DNA of 31,981 bases from Desulfovibrio sp. UBA6121 (lineage in GTDB: Bacteria > Desulfobacterota > Desulfovibrionia > Desulfovibrionales > Desulfovibrionaceae): positions 2,731-34,711 of the forward strand of contig DIVX01000130.1 of assembly GCA_002422505.1 (NCBI GenBank). The letters are read 5' to 3'. The notes below the pieces were generated by a model, which saw only the letters and a program-made list of their open reading frames with translations, searched no databases and had not been told where the DNA came from. Positions within the stretch are counted from its first letter, which is position 1. The number at the start of each line of letters is the position of its first letter. Shown piece by piece: positions 13,957 through 22,722 of this stretch. The position numbers and the translations under genes are program-made.

Positions 13957-16175
13957 GGACGCCTGCGTCCACAACGAAACATGCGGCGCGGCGCGTCCGG
14001 GTGGCCCACGAGCTGCCCGGACGCCTGCGCCTGCGCTCCGCCGTCCTGGGCGATCCCTCCCTGGACCTCGGCTACCTGGAGGCCATGCTGGAGGCCGTGC
14101 CCGGCGTCACCTCTGCGGCCATAAACACCGCCGCCACCTGCGTCACCGTGCGCTTCGGCGGCGGCGCACCGGTGCGCGCGCGCATCCTGGAACTGGTGGG
14201 GAACATCCCCGGCGAGGCCTTTTTGCCCGGCCAGCACCGCGTCGCCCCGCTGCCCCTGCCCACGGTCATCGGGCAGGCGGCTGCCGCGGCGGCCATGCCC
14301 TTTCTGCCCGGCGCGGTGCGTGCGCCCCTGAGCTGGGGCCTGGGCCTGCCCACCATCACCCAGGGCCTGGGCACCTTGCTTGCCGAGGGCGTGAAGGTGG
14401 AGGTGCTCGACGCCGCCGCCGTGGGCTTCTCGCTCCTGCGGGGGGATCACTTCACCGCCAACGCCATTGTGGCCATGCTGGGCCTGGGCAATTGGCTGGA
14501 GCAATGGACCACCGCCAAGTCGGACCAGCTTTTGAAGGACTTGCTGCGGCCCCAGGTGGACAGCGTGTGGGTGGAGCGCGACGCCCGCGAGGTGCGCGTG
14601 AGCTTCGCCGAGTTGGCCGTGGGCGACGTGGTGATTTGCGGCGCGGGCGAGCTGGTGCCTGTGGACGGCGTGGTGGTGGACGGCGAGGCGGCCCTGAACC
14701 GCAGCTCCATCACCGGGGAAAGCCTGCCCGTGCAGGCCAGCCTGGGCAGCGAGGTGCTCTCCGGCTCTCTGGTGGAGGACGGGCGGCTCAAAATAGCCGC
14801 GCGCACCGTGGGCGGCGAAACCAGCATGGCCCGCACCCGGCGCTTTTTGCAAAACTCCCTGCGCAGCAAGTCCGCCTCGCAAAAGCATTCCGACGATCTG
14901 GCCGACCGCCTGGTGCCCGTGACCCTGGGCCTGGGCCTGGGGCTTTTCGCCCTCACGCGTGATGTGCGCCGCGCGGCGGCGGTGCTTACGGTGGACTACT
15001 CCTGCGCGCTCAAGCTGGCCGCTCCGGTGGCGGTAAAAAGCGGCATGCACGCGGCCGGGCACTGCGGCGTGCTCTTGAAGGGCGGCCAGGCCCTGGACAA
15101 CCTCGCCGCCATCGACACCATCGTGTTTGACAAGACCGGCACCTTGACGCGCGGCGACCTGCGCGTGACCGACCTGTTGCCCACGCCGCAGGCAGGCGGC
15201 GGGGCCGAGGCCCTGACCCCGGCCGAACTGCTGGCCCTGGCCGCCGGGGCCGAGGAGCACTACTCCCACCCCGTTGCCCGCGCCGTGGTGGCCGAGGCCA
15301 AAACACGCGGCCTGGACCTGCCGCCCATCAGCCAGGTGGACTTCATCGTGGCCCATGGGGTTTCGGCCTTTGTGCAGGGCAGGCGGGTGCTTGTGGGCAG
15401 CCGCCACTTTCTGGAGGACGACGAGGGCGTGGACTGCGCCGGGGCGGACGGACTCTGCGCGCAGTTGCGCAGCCAGGGCAAAAGCCTGCTCTATGTGGCG
15501 CGCGAGGGCCGCCTCACCGGAATCATCGCCCTGCGCGACGAACTGCGGCCCGAGGCGGCGGAAGCCCTGGCCGCCCTGCGCGAGCGCGGCATCACGCACA
15601 TGGTGGTGCTCACCGGCGACCACAAGGACACGGCCAAGGCCGTGCTCTCCGGCCTGGGGGTGGACGAAATCCACTGGGAGCTTGCCCCGGAGGACAAGGC
15701 CGACATAGTGCGCCGTTTGCAAAGCGAGGGCCGCATGCTGGCCTTTGCCGGAGACGGCGTGAACGATGCGCCCGCCCTGCTCACCGCCGATGTGGGCATC
15801 TGCATGCCCGGCGGGGCGGACCTGGCGCGCGAGTCGGCCCAGGTGGTGCTGCTGGAGGACGACCTCATGGCCCTGGCCGTGGCGCGGGATATCGCCACCC
15901 GCACGCGCCGGGTGCTTACCCACAGCTTCCGCACCGCCGTGGGCGTCAACTCCGCCGTCATGCTGCTGGCTGCCGGGGGCAGGCTTTCGCCCGTGGCGGC
16001 GGCCATTTTGCACAACGCCTGCACCATAGGCATTCTGGGCTACGCGGTCCTGGCCGGGGGCGGCAGCCCCAAGGGCTTTGCAGGGCGGGACGCCTGCGCC
16101 CGAACCAATGCCGGACAGCACGCCGAACAGCACGCCGAACCAATCCCCGAACCTTTCGCCCCGGCGCAGGAGTAG
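13953..16175 (+). CDS. FezB-like P1B-6-type ATPase without CPx, first copy
   Basis: 740 residues. An HMA_2-like domain (about 15-75, HELPGRLRLR) comes first, then two or more helices. The ATPase core has TGES in SITGES, YSC at 349-351 in the channel helix where most metal pumps have CPC, Asp 393 in DKTGTLT, YSHPVARAV and GDGVND (about 600). The YSCALKLAAP form is what I recall for P1B-6 ATPases such as FezB of D. magneticus ferrosomes, which load iron into the organelle. The tail is His/Glu-rich (QHAEQHAEP). The start is GTG, overlapping the previous stop, with GGGAG upstream. Confidence 0.9.
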   Translation: MRTPASTTKHAARRVRVAHELPGRLRLRSAVLGDPSLDLGYLEAMLEAVPGVTSAAINTAATCVTVRFGGGAPVRARILELVGNIPGEAFLPGQHRVAPLPLPTVIGQAAAAAAMPFLPGAVRAPLSWGLGLPTITQGLGTLLAEGVKVEVLDAAAVGFSLLRGDHFTANAIVAMLGLGNWLEQWTTAKSDQLLKDLLRPQVDSVWVERDAREVRVSFAELAVGDVVICGAGELVPVDGVVVDGEAALNRSSITGESLPVQASLGSEVLSGSLVEDGRLKIAARTVGGETSMARTRRFLQNSLRSKSASQKHSDDLADRLVPVTLGLGLGLFALTRDVRRAAAVLTVDYSCALKLAAPVAVKSGMHAAGHCGVLLKGGQALDNLAAIDTIVFDKTGTLTRGDLRVTDLLPTPQAGGGAEALTPAELLALAAGAEEHYSHPVARAVVAEAKTRGLDLPPISQVDFIVAHGVSAFVQGRRVLVGSRHFLEDDEGVDCAGADGLCAQLRSQGKSLLYVAREGRLTGIIALRDELRPEAAEALAALRERGITHMVVLTGDHKDTAKAVLSGLGVDEIHWELAPEDKADIVRRLQSEGRMLAFAGDGVNDAPALLTADVGICMPGGADLARESAQVVLLEDDLMALAVARDIATRTRRVLTHSFRTAVGVNSAVMLLAAGGRLSPVAAAILHNACTIGILGYAVLAGGGSPKGFAGRDACARTNAGQHAEQHAEPIPEPFAPAQE

Positions 16176-16178
16176 ACC

Positions 16179-16964
16179 ATGGAAGCGAGCCTGGCCCAGG
16201 CCCCCTGCGAAACACCGCTTACGCTGACGCGCATCGTCGGGCGTCAGCTGGAAGCGCAGCTTGGCCGCATGGGCATTTACCCTGGCAGTTGCATCACCCG
16301 TCTGGACGAAGAGGTGGCCCTGAAAACCGTGCGCGTGCGCGGGCCCAAGGGCGAGGTGCTTTTGGGCGGCGGCATGGGCGGCAAGGTGGTGGCCCACCTG
16401 GACGATGGCCGCATGGTGCCGCTGACCGAGCTGCGTCCCGGCGAAACCGGGCACATCGAAGCCGTCACCGGGGGTGTTTCCCTGGCGGAGACCCTGGCCG
16501 CCCTTGGGCTGGTGAACGACGACCGCATCGAGATGCTGCGGGTGATTCCGCCCATGGAATATGTGGCCCATGTGCAGGGCCGGGGGCGCATCCGCTTGGC
16601 GGAAGGCATGGCGGCGAAGATTCTTGGCCGCCTGGGCGACATGGAGTGCCAGTTCGCCAACGCCCAGGCCGGGGCGGATTTTGTGGTCACGCGCATCCTG
16701 GGGGGCGAGCGCGCCCGCCGGGCCATAGCCGCCCTTGGACTTGCCGTGGGCGATGTGCTGCGCCTGGACCACGTGGCCAAGGCCCCCAGCTATCGCCTCT
16801 CCGGCGGGGGGCGCATCGTCATTTCCAGCCGCGAAGGCCTGCGCCTGTTCCTGCGCCTGGACCAGGCCGATCTGGTCATTGTGCGCTGGCAGGCCGGGGA
16901 AACCGGCGCTCAAGGCGGCGCGCCGCAAACCACGGACACGACCTCAGGAGACGACCGGCCATGA
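16179..16964 (+). CDS. Triple FeoA-like domain protein
   Basis: 261 residues, no membrane helix and no helix-turn-helix. I read three consecutive FeoA/SH3-like units: about 10-85 (LTLTRIVGRQ... LGRMGIYPGS), 86-165 (VPLTELRPGETGHIEAV... LGLVNDDRIE) and 166-240 (FVVTRILGGER... LGLAVGDVLRL). Each keeps the LGxxxGD/S-type turn of FeoA. FeoA domains help FeoB move ferrous iron or act as iron-dependent dimerisation modules in DtxR-type regulators. Here a free three-unit chain sits between an iron-type ATPase and Fur. AGGAG lies six bases before the ATG, and the stop overlaps the fur start (ATGA). Confidence 0.75.
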   Translation: MEASLAQAPCETPLTLTRIVGRQLEAQLGRMGIYPGSCITRLDEEVALKTVRVRGPKGEVLLGGGMGGKVVAHLDDGRMVPLTELRPGETGHIEAVTGGVSLAETLAALGLVNDDRIEMLRVIPPMEYVAHVQGRGRIRLAEGMAAKILGRLGDMECQFANAQAGADFVVTRILGGERARRAIAALGLAVGDVLRLDHVAKAPSYRLSGGGRIVISSREGLRLFLRLDQADLVIVRWQAGETGAQGGAPQTTDTTSGDDRP

Positions 16965-17416
16965 AGCAGCCGCGTGAAGTGTTTTTGGAATATCTGCGCA
17001 AGCGCGGGCTGAACATGACGCCCCAGCGCGCGGCCATCGTGGAGACCTTCCTGGAATCCGAGGGCCATTTCTCGTCCGAGGAACTCTGCGGCCGCGCGCG
17101 CAAGCTCGACCCGGCCATCGGCCAGGCCACGGTGTACCGCACGCTGAAGCTGCTGGTGGAATCCGGCCTGGCCGGTGCGCTTTTGGCGGGCGAAGGCCCC
17201 ACCTTGTACGAGCACAGCTACGGCCACGCCCACCACGACCATCTGGTCTGCCTGGAATGCGGGGTCAAGGTGGAGATTGTGGACCCGGAGATAGAGAAGC
17301 GGCAGGAGGAGCTGGCCGGGGCCCAGGGCTTTACCCTGACGCGGCACAGCATGGTGCTGTATGGATTGTGCCCCGCCTGCCTCAAGCGCATGGGCGGGAG
17401 GACGTTGGACGCATGA
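16961..17416 (+). CDS. fur: Fur-family iron regulator
   Basis: 151 residues with full Fur architecture. The winged helix is at about 1-80 (MTPQRAAIVETFL, then ATVYRTLKLLVESGL as recognition helix). The hinge carries HAHHDHLVCLECG, and Cys pairs CLEC and CPAC make the structural zinc site. It would bind DNA with ferrous iron and repress iron-uptake genes. It is embedded in the ATPase cluster, overlapping the genes on both sides by four bases, so its level depends on cluster transcription. Whether it is the global Fur or a local one (or a Zur/PerR) cannot be told from this sequence. Confidence 0.9.
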   Translation: MKQPREVFLEYLRKRGLNMTPQRAAIVETFLESEGHFSSEELCGRARKLDPAIGQATVYRTLKLLVESGLAGALLAGEGPTLYEHSYGHAHHDHLVCLECGVKVEIVDPEIEKRQEELAGAQGFTLTRHSMVLYGLCPACLKRMGGRTLDA

Positions 17417-19641
17417 CGAAAACGCTGACTGCCGGGCCGATCTCCAGACCTGCCAAGACGCCGGCATGCGGCAAGGCGGGCAGCGCGCCGGTGATTGCCC
17501 ACCGCTGCCCCGGACGGCTGCGCCTGCGCTGGGCAGCCCTGCGCCACCCGGAGCTGCGCCTGGAATATTTGGAGGCCTGGCTGGCCGAGCGCGCCGGGCT
17601 GACCCGCGTGCGCGCCAACCCCGCCGGGGCCAGCCTTGTGGCGGAGTACGCCGAGCGCCCCGGCGTGGCCCAGGACATCCTGTCCGCCCTTGAGCAACTG
17701 CCGCCCAAGGCCTTCAGCCGTGCGGGCGGTCCGCGCCCTCCCCGTCGCCGCAGCCTGGCCGATGCCGCGGGCCATTTGGCCCTGGCCGCCGGGGCCTCGC
17801 TGTTGCCCACGCCCGCCGCCCGGCCCCTGGCCCTAGGCCTGGGCGCGCCGGTGGTGCTGCGTGGCCTGGGCGTTCTGGCCGCGCAGGGGCTCAAGGCCCC
17901 GGTGCTCGACATGGCCAGCGTGGGTTTCGCCCTGGCCATGGGTGACAACCCCGCCGCGCTTGGCATTTCGGCCATGGTGGTGGTGGGCGAATATTTGCGT
18001 CAGGCCACGGAGGACCGCTCCGGCGCGTTGTTGAAGAGTCTGCTGGCCCCGCCCGTGGCCCTGGTGCGCGTGGAGCGGCAGGGCGAAAACGGCGCATATG
18101 AGCAGAGCGTGCCTTTTGCCACCGTGCGCCCCGGCGAGCTGGTGCTTGTGGCCGCGGGCGAGAGCGTGCCCGTGGACGGCGATGTGGAACGCGGTCGCGC
18201 CCTGGTGGACAAGAGCGTCATCACCGGCGAAGCCGCGCCGGAGGAAGTGGCCCCCGGCGACGCCCTGCTGGCCGGGAGTGTGGTGACGGACGGCTCGCTG
18301 GCCCTGCGCGCCGTGCGCACCGGGCAGGAGTGCGCCACAGCGCGCATTGCCGCGCTGATGGAAAAGAGCCTGCACGAGAAGTCCGCGCCGGAGCGTTTGA
18401 GCGACCAGCTGGCCGACCGCCTGGTGCCGCTGACCCTGGCCCTTGGGGCCGGGCTGTACGCCGCCACGGGCGATCTGCGCCGCGCGCTCTCCGTGCTGAC
18501 CATCGACTACGCCTGCGCCGTAAAGTTGTCCGCCCCGGTGGTGGTGAAGGCCAGCATGTACGCCGCCGCTAAAGCCGGGGCTCTGGTCAAGAGCGGCACC
18601 GCCCTGGACGCCCTGGCCCGCGTGGACACCATTGTTTTCGACAAGACCGGTACCCTGACCACGGGGCGCATGGCCGTGATGGACGTGTTGCCCTGTGCGG
18701 GTTTCGGGGCCGATGACGTATTGCTGCTGGCTGCCTCCGCCGAGGAGCGCTGGAGCCACCCCGTGGCCCGGGCCCTGGTGGCCGAGGCCGCCCGGCGCGG
18801 CCTGCCGCTTTTGCCCGCGCGCGGCACGGACTGCGCCACGGCCCTGGGCGTGCGCGCCGAGGTGGGCGATCCGCAGTGCGCCACGCGCCGCGTGGAGGTT
18901 GGCAGCCGCCGTTATCTTGAGGAACAGTGCGGCCTTGCGCCGGAGCATTTCGCCGGGGCCGAAGCCCAGTGCGCATGCGGCGGCAAGACCCTGGCCCACG
19001 TGCTGGTGGATGGCGCGCCCGCCGGGGTCATCACCCTGCGCGATGAACTGCGTTCTGAGGCGCGCGAGGTGCTGGCCGCCCTGCGCGCAGGCGGGGTGCG
19101 CCGCGTGGTGGTGCTTACCGGAGACAACGCGGCGTCGGCCCAGGCCTTGCTTGGCGGCTTGCCGCCGGGGCTGGTGGACGAGATGCGCGCCGGGCTTTCG
19201 CCGCAGGACAAAGCCCGCGTGGTGGAGGAATTGCGCACGGGCGGGGCCGTGGTCGCCGTGGTGGGCGATGGCGTGAACGACGCGCCCGCCCTGCTGGCGG
19301 CCGATGTCGGCGTGTGCGTGGCCGGGCCGGACCTGGCCGTGGCTGGGCTGACGCGCGACAGCGCGGGCGTTGTGCTGCTGCACGAAGGCCTGGCCGGACT
19401 TGTGCCCGCGCGGGAAGCCGCCTGCCGCGCCCGCAGCGTGCTGCGCACCTGCTTCGCCACCGGGGTTGCCGTGAACACGGGCTTGCTGGTGGCCGCCGGA
19501 GCGGGCACCTTGTCGCCCCTGGCCGCCGCCGCCCTGCACAACGGCGCCACCTTCGCCATTCTTTCCGGGGCGGGCTTAAGCGCCGGGTCGCGCCTGGACG
19601 CGGCCCCGAAGCCCGCCACGGGGGAGCGCGGCGAGCGTTAG
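17413..19641 (+). CDS. FezB-like P1B-6-type ATPase without CPx, second copy
   Basis: 742 residues. The order matches the first copy: an HMA_2-like domain (about 25-85, HRCPGRLRLRW), helices, an actuator with VITGEAAPEE (TGEA instead of TGES), YAC at 366-368 in place of CPC, Asp 410 in DKTGTLT, WSHPVARALV, and GDGVND (about 619). The two copies are clearly related but far from identical, so the duplication is old. ATG 17413 overlaps the fur stop. GGGAGGA lies about ten bases upstream. It closes the cluster and is followed by a terminator. Having two pumps of this class side by side suggests different partners or opposite membranes. Confidence 0.9.
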   Translation: MTKTLTAGPISRPAKTPACGKAGSAPVIAHRCPGRLRLRWAALRHPELRLEYLEAWLAERAGLTRVRANPAGASLVAEYAERPGVAQDILSALEQLPPKAFSRAGGPRPPRRRSLADAAGHLALAAGASLLPTPAARPLALGLGAPVVLRGLGVLAAQGLKAPVLDMASVGFALAMGDNPAALGISAMVVVGEYLRQATEDRSGALLKSLLAPPVALVRVERQGENGAYEQSVPFATVRPGELVLVAAGESVPVDGDVERGRALVDKSVITGEAAPEEVAPGDALLAGSVVTDGSLALRAVRTGQECATARIAALMEKSLHEKSAPERLSDQLADRLVPLTLALGAGLYAATGDLRRALSVLTIDYACAVKLSAPVVVKASMYAAAKAGALVKSGTALDALARVDTIVFDKTGTLTTGRMAVMDVLPCAGFGADDVLLLAASAEERWSHPVARALVAEAARRGLPLLPARGTDCATALGVRAEVGDPQCATRRVEVGSRRYLEEQCGLAPEHFAGAEAQCACGGKTLAHVLVDGAPAGVITLRDELRSEAREVLAALRAGGVRRVVVLTGDNAASAQALLGGLPPGLVDEMRAGLSPQDKARVVEELRTGGAVVAVVGDGVNDAPALLAADVGVCVAGPDLAVAGLTRDSAGVVLLHEGLAGLVPAREAACRARSVLRTCFATGVAVNTGLLVAAGAGTLSPLAAAALHNGATFAILSGAGLSAGSRLDAAPKPATGERGER

Positions 19642-19648
19642 TTCTTAG

Positions 19649-19695
19649 CCCCTCCGCAGTTGCAAGAGGCCGACTCCGCAAGGGGCGGCCTTTTT
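19649..19695 (+). terminator. Terminator of the ATPase cluster
   Basis: CCCCT (19649) can pair with AGGGG (19681-19685), and an alternative GGCCG/CGGCC stem (19668-19672 with 19686-19690) leads straight into five T. Its position just after the last ATPase stop supports it. Confidence 0.7.
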
Positions 19696-19965
19696 CGTTG
19701 TTGCCGTCCAAATGGGGCGCGCTGTGTGCGCGGCTTGCGGGCCGTGCCACTGGCGCGGGAGCGCGTTTCCGTAGTCGAGCCGACCCGGCCAGCCGAGGCC
19801 GTGCGCCAGTTCAGCCTGGACGTTCTGCCAGTCCACCGGGTTTGTCGGCCCGGGAAACTTGCCCCCCCCAAACGTTCCGGTGCGGCACGGGCGTTTTTTG
19901 CCCTGCCCGCGCCGGGTTTCAAGAGGTGCCGCGTGCAGCCCTCACAGGCGGCGTTGTTGCGCAAA
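19696..19965. other. Non-coding stretch between convergent operons
   Basis: About 270 bases between the cluster terminator and the terminator of feo operon 1. Short open frames exist on both strands but none has a ribosome site or recognisable product. I see nothing else here. Confidence 0.6.
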
Positions 19966-20003
19966 GCAAAAGAAAGGGCCGACCTCCGTGTGGAAGTCGG
20001 CCC
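19966..20003 (-). terminator. Terminator of feo operon 1
   Basis: On the minus strand GGGCCGACTTCC pairs with GGAGGTCGGCCC around an ACAC loop (one mismatch), followed by TTTCTTTT. It lies about 118 bases past the feoB stop. Confidence 0.85.
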
Positions 20004-20120
20004 TGAGCGGCGTTGCTCTGTGTACCGTCTGCCCTGGCCCTGGGTGGGCCCCCGGAGCCGATCTCCGGGAGCCCGTGCGCAGGTGCGAGGGGAGGTGCTG
20101 CGTGTCAGTTTGTCCGGGGG

Positions 20121-22427
20121 TTAGGCCACCACCCGAAGGGTTTGGTACAGGGCCACGGCCACGATGTAGGCCAGGGCGGTGCTGAAGACCATGGAGAACC
20201 CGGCCCACTTCCAGCCGACCTCCTTGGCCATGGCCACCACGGTGACGAAGCAGGGCGCGTAGAGGATGACGAAGGCGATGAGCGCCAGGGCCGCAGCCTT
20301 GGAGAAGGTGTTGTCCGCGCTGATCTTGTCGGACAAGGGAGCGGCCTCTTCGGCATCGACTTCGCCCAGGGCGTAGGCCGTGCCCAGGGTGGACACGATG
20401 ACTTCCTTGGCCGCGAAACCGCCCAGCAGCGAGATGTTCACGCGCCAGTTGAACCCGGCCAGGGAGGTGACGGATTCCAGCGCCACACCGGCGCGGCCCG
20501 CGTAGGAATTGCGCAGCTCGGCCTCGGCCTTTTCGGCCTCAACACCGGCGATGGCTTCCTGGAACTCGTCCTTGGGTTCTTCGGCCTCTTCGCCTTCCGC
20601 AGCGGCTTCTGCGGCATTGGCGGCGGGCGCTTCGGCCACCACCAGGGGGGCGGCTTCCGTGCCTGCGGCGGGGGCTTCGGCCACGGCGGCGGACTGGGCC
20701 GGGGGCGCTGCCTTGGCGGCTTCGGCCTGGGCCTCTATGGCGGCAATGCGTTCGTCAAAGGGCTGGGCCTGGTCCTCCGGCAGGGCCGGGAAGGTCATGG
20801 CCGCCCACAGCAGCACGGAAATGGCCAGAATGACCGTACCGGCCTTGCGGATGTACGACCAGGAGCGCTCCCAGGTGTGGATGCACAGGCCGCGCAGGGT
20901 GGGAATGCGGTAGGGCGGCAGTTCCATGACAAAGGGCGTGCTTTCGCCCTTGACCACGGTGGAACGCAGCAGCTTGGCCACCAGCAGGGCCGCGGCCCAC
21001 GCGCTCAGGGTCACGGCGGACATGACTCCGGCCTCTTCGCCGGGGAAGAAGGCGGCGGCGAGCATGAGGAACACCGGCACCTTGGCGCCGCAGGTCATGA
21101 AGGGCGCCACCAGCAGGGTGGCCAGCTTTTCTTTGGGGCTGCGCAGGGTGCGCGTGGCCATGACGCCGGGAACGGCGCAGCCGCCCGCAATGCCGCCGGA
21201 GATGATGAAGGGCAGCACGCTGATGCCGTGCAGGCCGAACACCCGGAACACGCGGTCGAGCATGTAGGCCATGCGCGCCACGTAGCCGGTGTCTTCCAGG
21301 GCGGAAAGCAGGAAGAACATGATCATGATCAGCGGCACGAAGCCCATGACGCCGCCCACGCCCGCAATGGCGCCATCGACGATGAGCGAGCGCAGCAGGC
21401 CGTCGCCCATGGCGTCCTTTACGGTGTCGCCCAGCCAGCCGAAGCCGGTTTCCAGCCAGCCCATGGGGTATTCGCCCAGGGCGAAGGTGACGGTGTACAG
21501 CAGGTAGATGACCAGACCCATGACCACCGGACCGGCCAGGGGGTGCGTCAGCACCTTGTCCATGCGGTCGGAAAAGCGGATGCGCTCCGCATTGGAGGTG
21601 GGGTAGCTCACCACCTGTTTGGTGATGCCCGCGATGTAGCCGTAGCGGTAGTCGGCAATGATGCCTTCCGGCGTGGCGTCCAGAGTCTTCTTCAGGTGCT
21701 GGGCCACCTTGTCGACCAGGGCTTCCAGCTTGGCCGAGGCGGAGGCGTTCTTCTCGCGCCCGTGGCGGATGATCGAGGGGTCGCCCTCCAGGTACTTGAT
21801 GCCCACCCAGCGGGCCGGGCCTTTCTCGGCCAGCAGCTTGGCCTGAATGATGATCTGCTCCATCTCGTCCAGCACGGGGTCCAGGTCCGGGCCGTAGGAA
21901 ATGCGCAGGGGCTCGGCGTGGTCCTCTTTGCTTTTGGCGATGCGCACGGCCTCGTCCAGAAGCTCGCGCTTGCCGGTGCCCTGGCGGGCAACAGTCTCCA
22001 CCGCCGGGCAGTTCATGAGCGTGGCCAGCAGGCCTACGTTGATGGCCTTGCCCGCCTTGCGCACCTCGTCCATCATGTTCAGGGCCAGCACCAGCGGCAC
22101 GCCCAGTTCCTTGATCTGCACGGCCAGGTACAGGTTGCGCTCCAGGGCGTCGGCGTTCAGCACGCCTATCACCGCGTCGGGGTGGTCGTCGGTGAGGAAG
22201 TTGCGCGCGGCGCGCTCCTCGTCGGAGTAAGCGGTAAGGGAATAGGTGCCGGGCAGGTCCACCATGTCGAGGATCATGCCGCCCTCGTGGATCTTGCCGG
22301 ATTTTTTCTCAACCGTAACGCCGGGCCAGTTGCCCACGTGCTGGTGGGCCCCGGTGAGGGCGTTGAACATTGTGGTCTTGCCGCAATTCGGGTTGCCCGC
22401 AAGGCCTATTGTCAGGGTCGTCGCCAT
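20121..22427 (-). CDS. feoB: Ferrous iron transporter FeoB, system 1
   Basis: 768 residues. The N-terminal G domain has GNPNCGKT (11-18), the G3 motif VDLPGTYSL and the G4 motif NMMD. The membrane part holds the two Gate motifs, including FIISGGIAGGCAVPGVMATR and a second with YAPCFVTV. An Ala/Glu/Pro-rich stretch of about 75 residues interrupts the loop before the second gate (plus positions about 20520-20750). It imports Fe(II) across the inner membrane. GGAGAA precedes the ATG, two bases after the feoA stop. The system is expected to be Fur-controlled from the box at 23016-23036. Confidence 0.95.
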   Translation of the reverse strand: MATTLTIGLAGNPNCGKTTMFNALTGAHQHVGNWPGVTVEKKSGKIHEGGMILDMVDLPGTYSLTAYSDEERAARNFLTDDHPDAVIGVLNADALERNLYLAVQIKELGVPLVLALNMMDEVRKAGKAINVGLLATLMNCPAVETVARQGTGKRELLDEAVRIAKSKEDHAEPLRISYGPDLDPVLDEMEQIIIQAKLLAEKGPARWVGIKYLEGDPSIIRHGREKNASASAKLEALVDKVAQHLKKTLDATPEGIIADYRYGYIAGITKQVVSYPTSNAERIRFSDRMDKVLTHPLAGPVVMGLVIYLLYTVTFALGEYPMGWLETGFGWLGDTVKDAMGDGLLRSLIVDGAIAGVGGVMGFVPLIMIMFFLLSALEDTGYVARMAYMLDRVFRVFGLHGISVLPFIISGGIAGGCAVPGVMATRTLRSPKEKLATLLVAPFMTCGAKVPVFLMLAAAFFPGEEAGVMSAVTLSAWAAALLVAKLLRSTVVKGESTPFVMELPPYRIPTLRGLCIHTWERSWSYIRKAGTVILAISVLLWAAMTFPALPEDQAQPFDERIAAIEAQAEAAKAAPPAQSAAVAEAPAAGTEAAPLVVAEAPAANAAEAAAEGEEAEEPKDEFQEAIAGVEAEKAEAELRNSYAGRAGVALESVTSLAGFNWRVNISLLGGFAAKEVIVSTLGTAYALGEVDAEEAAPLSDKISADNTFSKAAALALIAFVILYAPCFVTVVAMAKEVGWKWAGFSMVFSTALAYIVAVALYQTLRVVA

Positions 22428-22429
22428 GT

Positions 22430-22672
22430 CTATTTCTCCACCGGCTCAACCATGATGTGGTCGGCCTCGCTGTTGCGCAGGGTCATGGTGAAGTCCCGCA
22501 GACGCAGGGCCACGGGGTCCTTGAGGGGGGCTTTGCCCACCACGGTGACCTCGGCTCCGGGGATGAGCCCCATGTCGCGCACCCTGCGGCCCAGCTCGCC
22601 CTTGGCGTCGATGGAGCAGATGCGCATCTTGCGGTTGATTTGCGCGCGGCGCAGCGTCACACATGAACTCAT
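22430..22672 (-). CDS. feoA: FeoA, system 1
   Basis: 80 residues, a standard single FeoA/SH3-like domain: CSIDAKGELGRRVRDMGLIP, then GAEVTVVGKAPLKDPVALRL. It assists FeoB at the membrane. An upstream in-frame ATG at 22693 would add seven residues, but AAGGAG is correctly spaced for ATG 22672, so that start is used. It ends two bases before feoB. Confidence 0.9.
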   Translation of the reverse strand: MSSCVTLRRAQINRKMRICSIDAKGELGRRVRDMGLIPGAEVTVVGKAPLKDPVALRLRDFTMTLRNSEADHIMVEPVEK

Positions 22673-22722
22673 GGGTCTCTCCTTGGTCTTCACAGGCTCT
22701 TCCTGCGTGTTATGAAAAGAAG

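Noticed and set aside
13905..16928. A 1007-codon open frame on the minus strand
   Set aside because: It lies opposite the FezB-like ATPase and the FeoA chain, is rich in His/Gln/Gly/Ala typical of reversed high-GC coding DNA, and has no recognisable domain.
8779..19641. A magnetosome island
   Set aside because: Only the MamC-like protein recalls magnetosomes. No MamA, MamB, MamK, MamE, MamP or mad-type gene is present, while FezB-like ATPases fit ferrosomes better.
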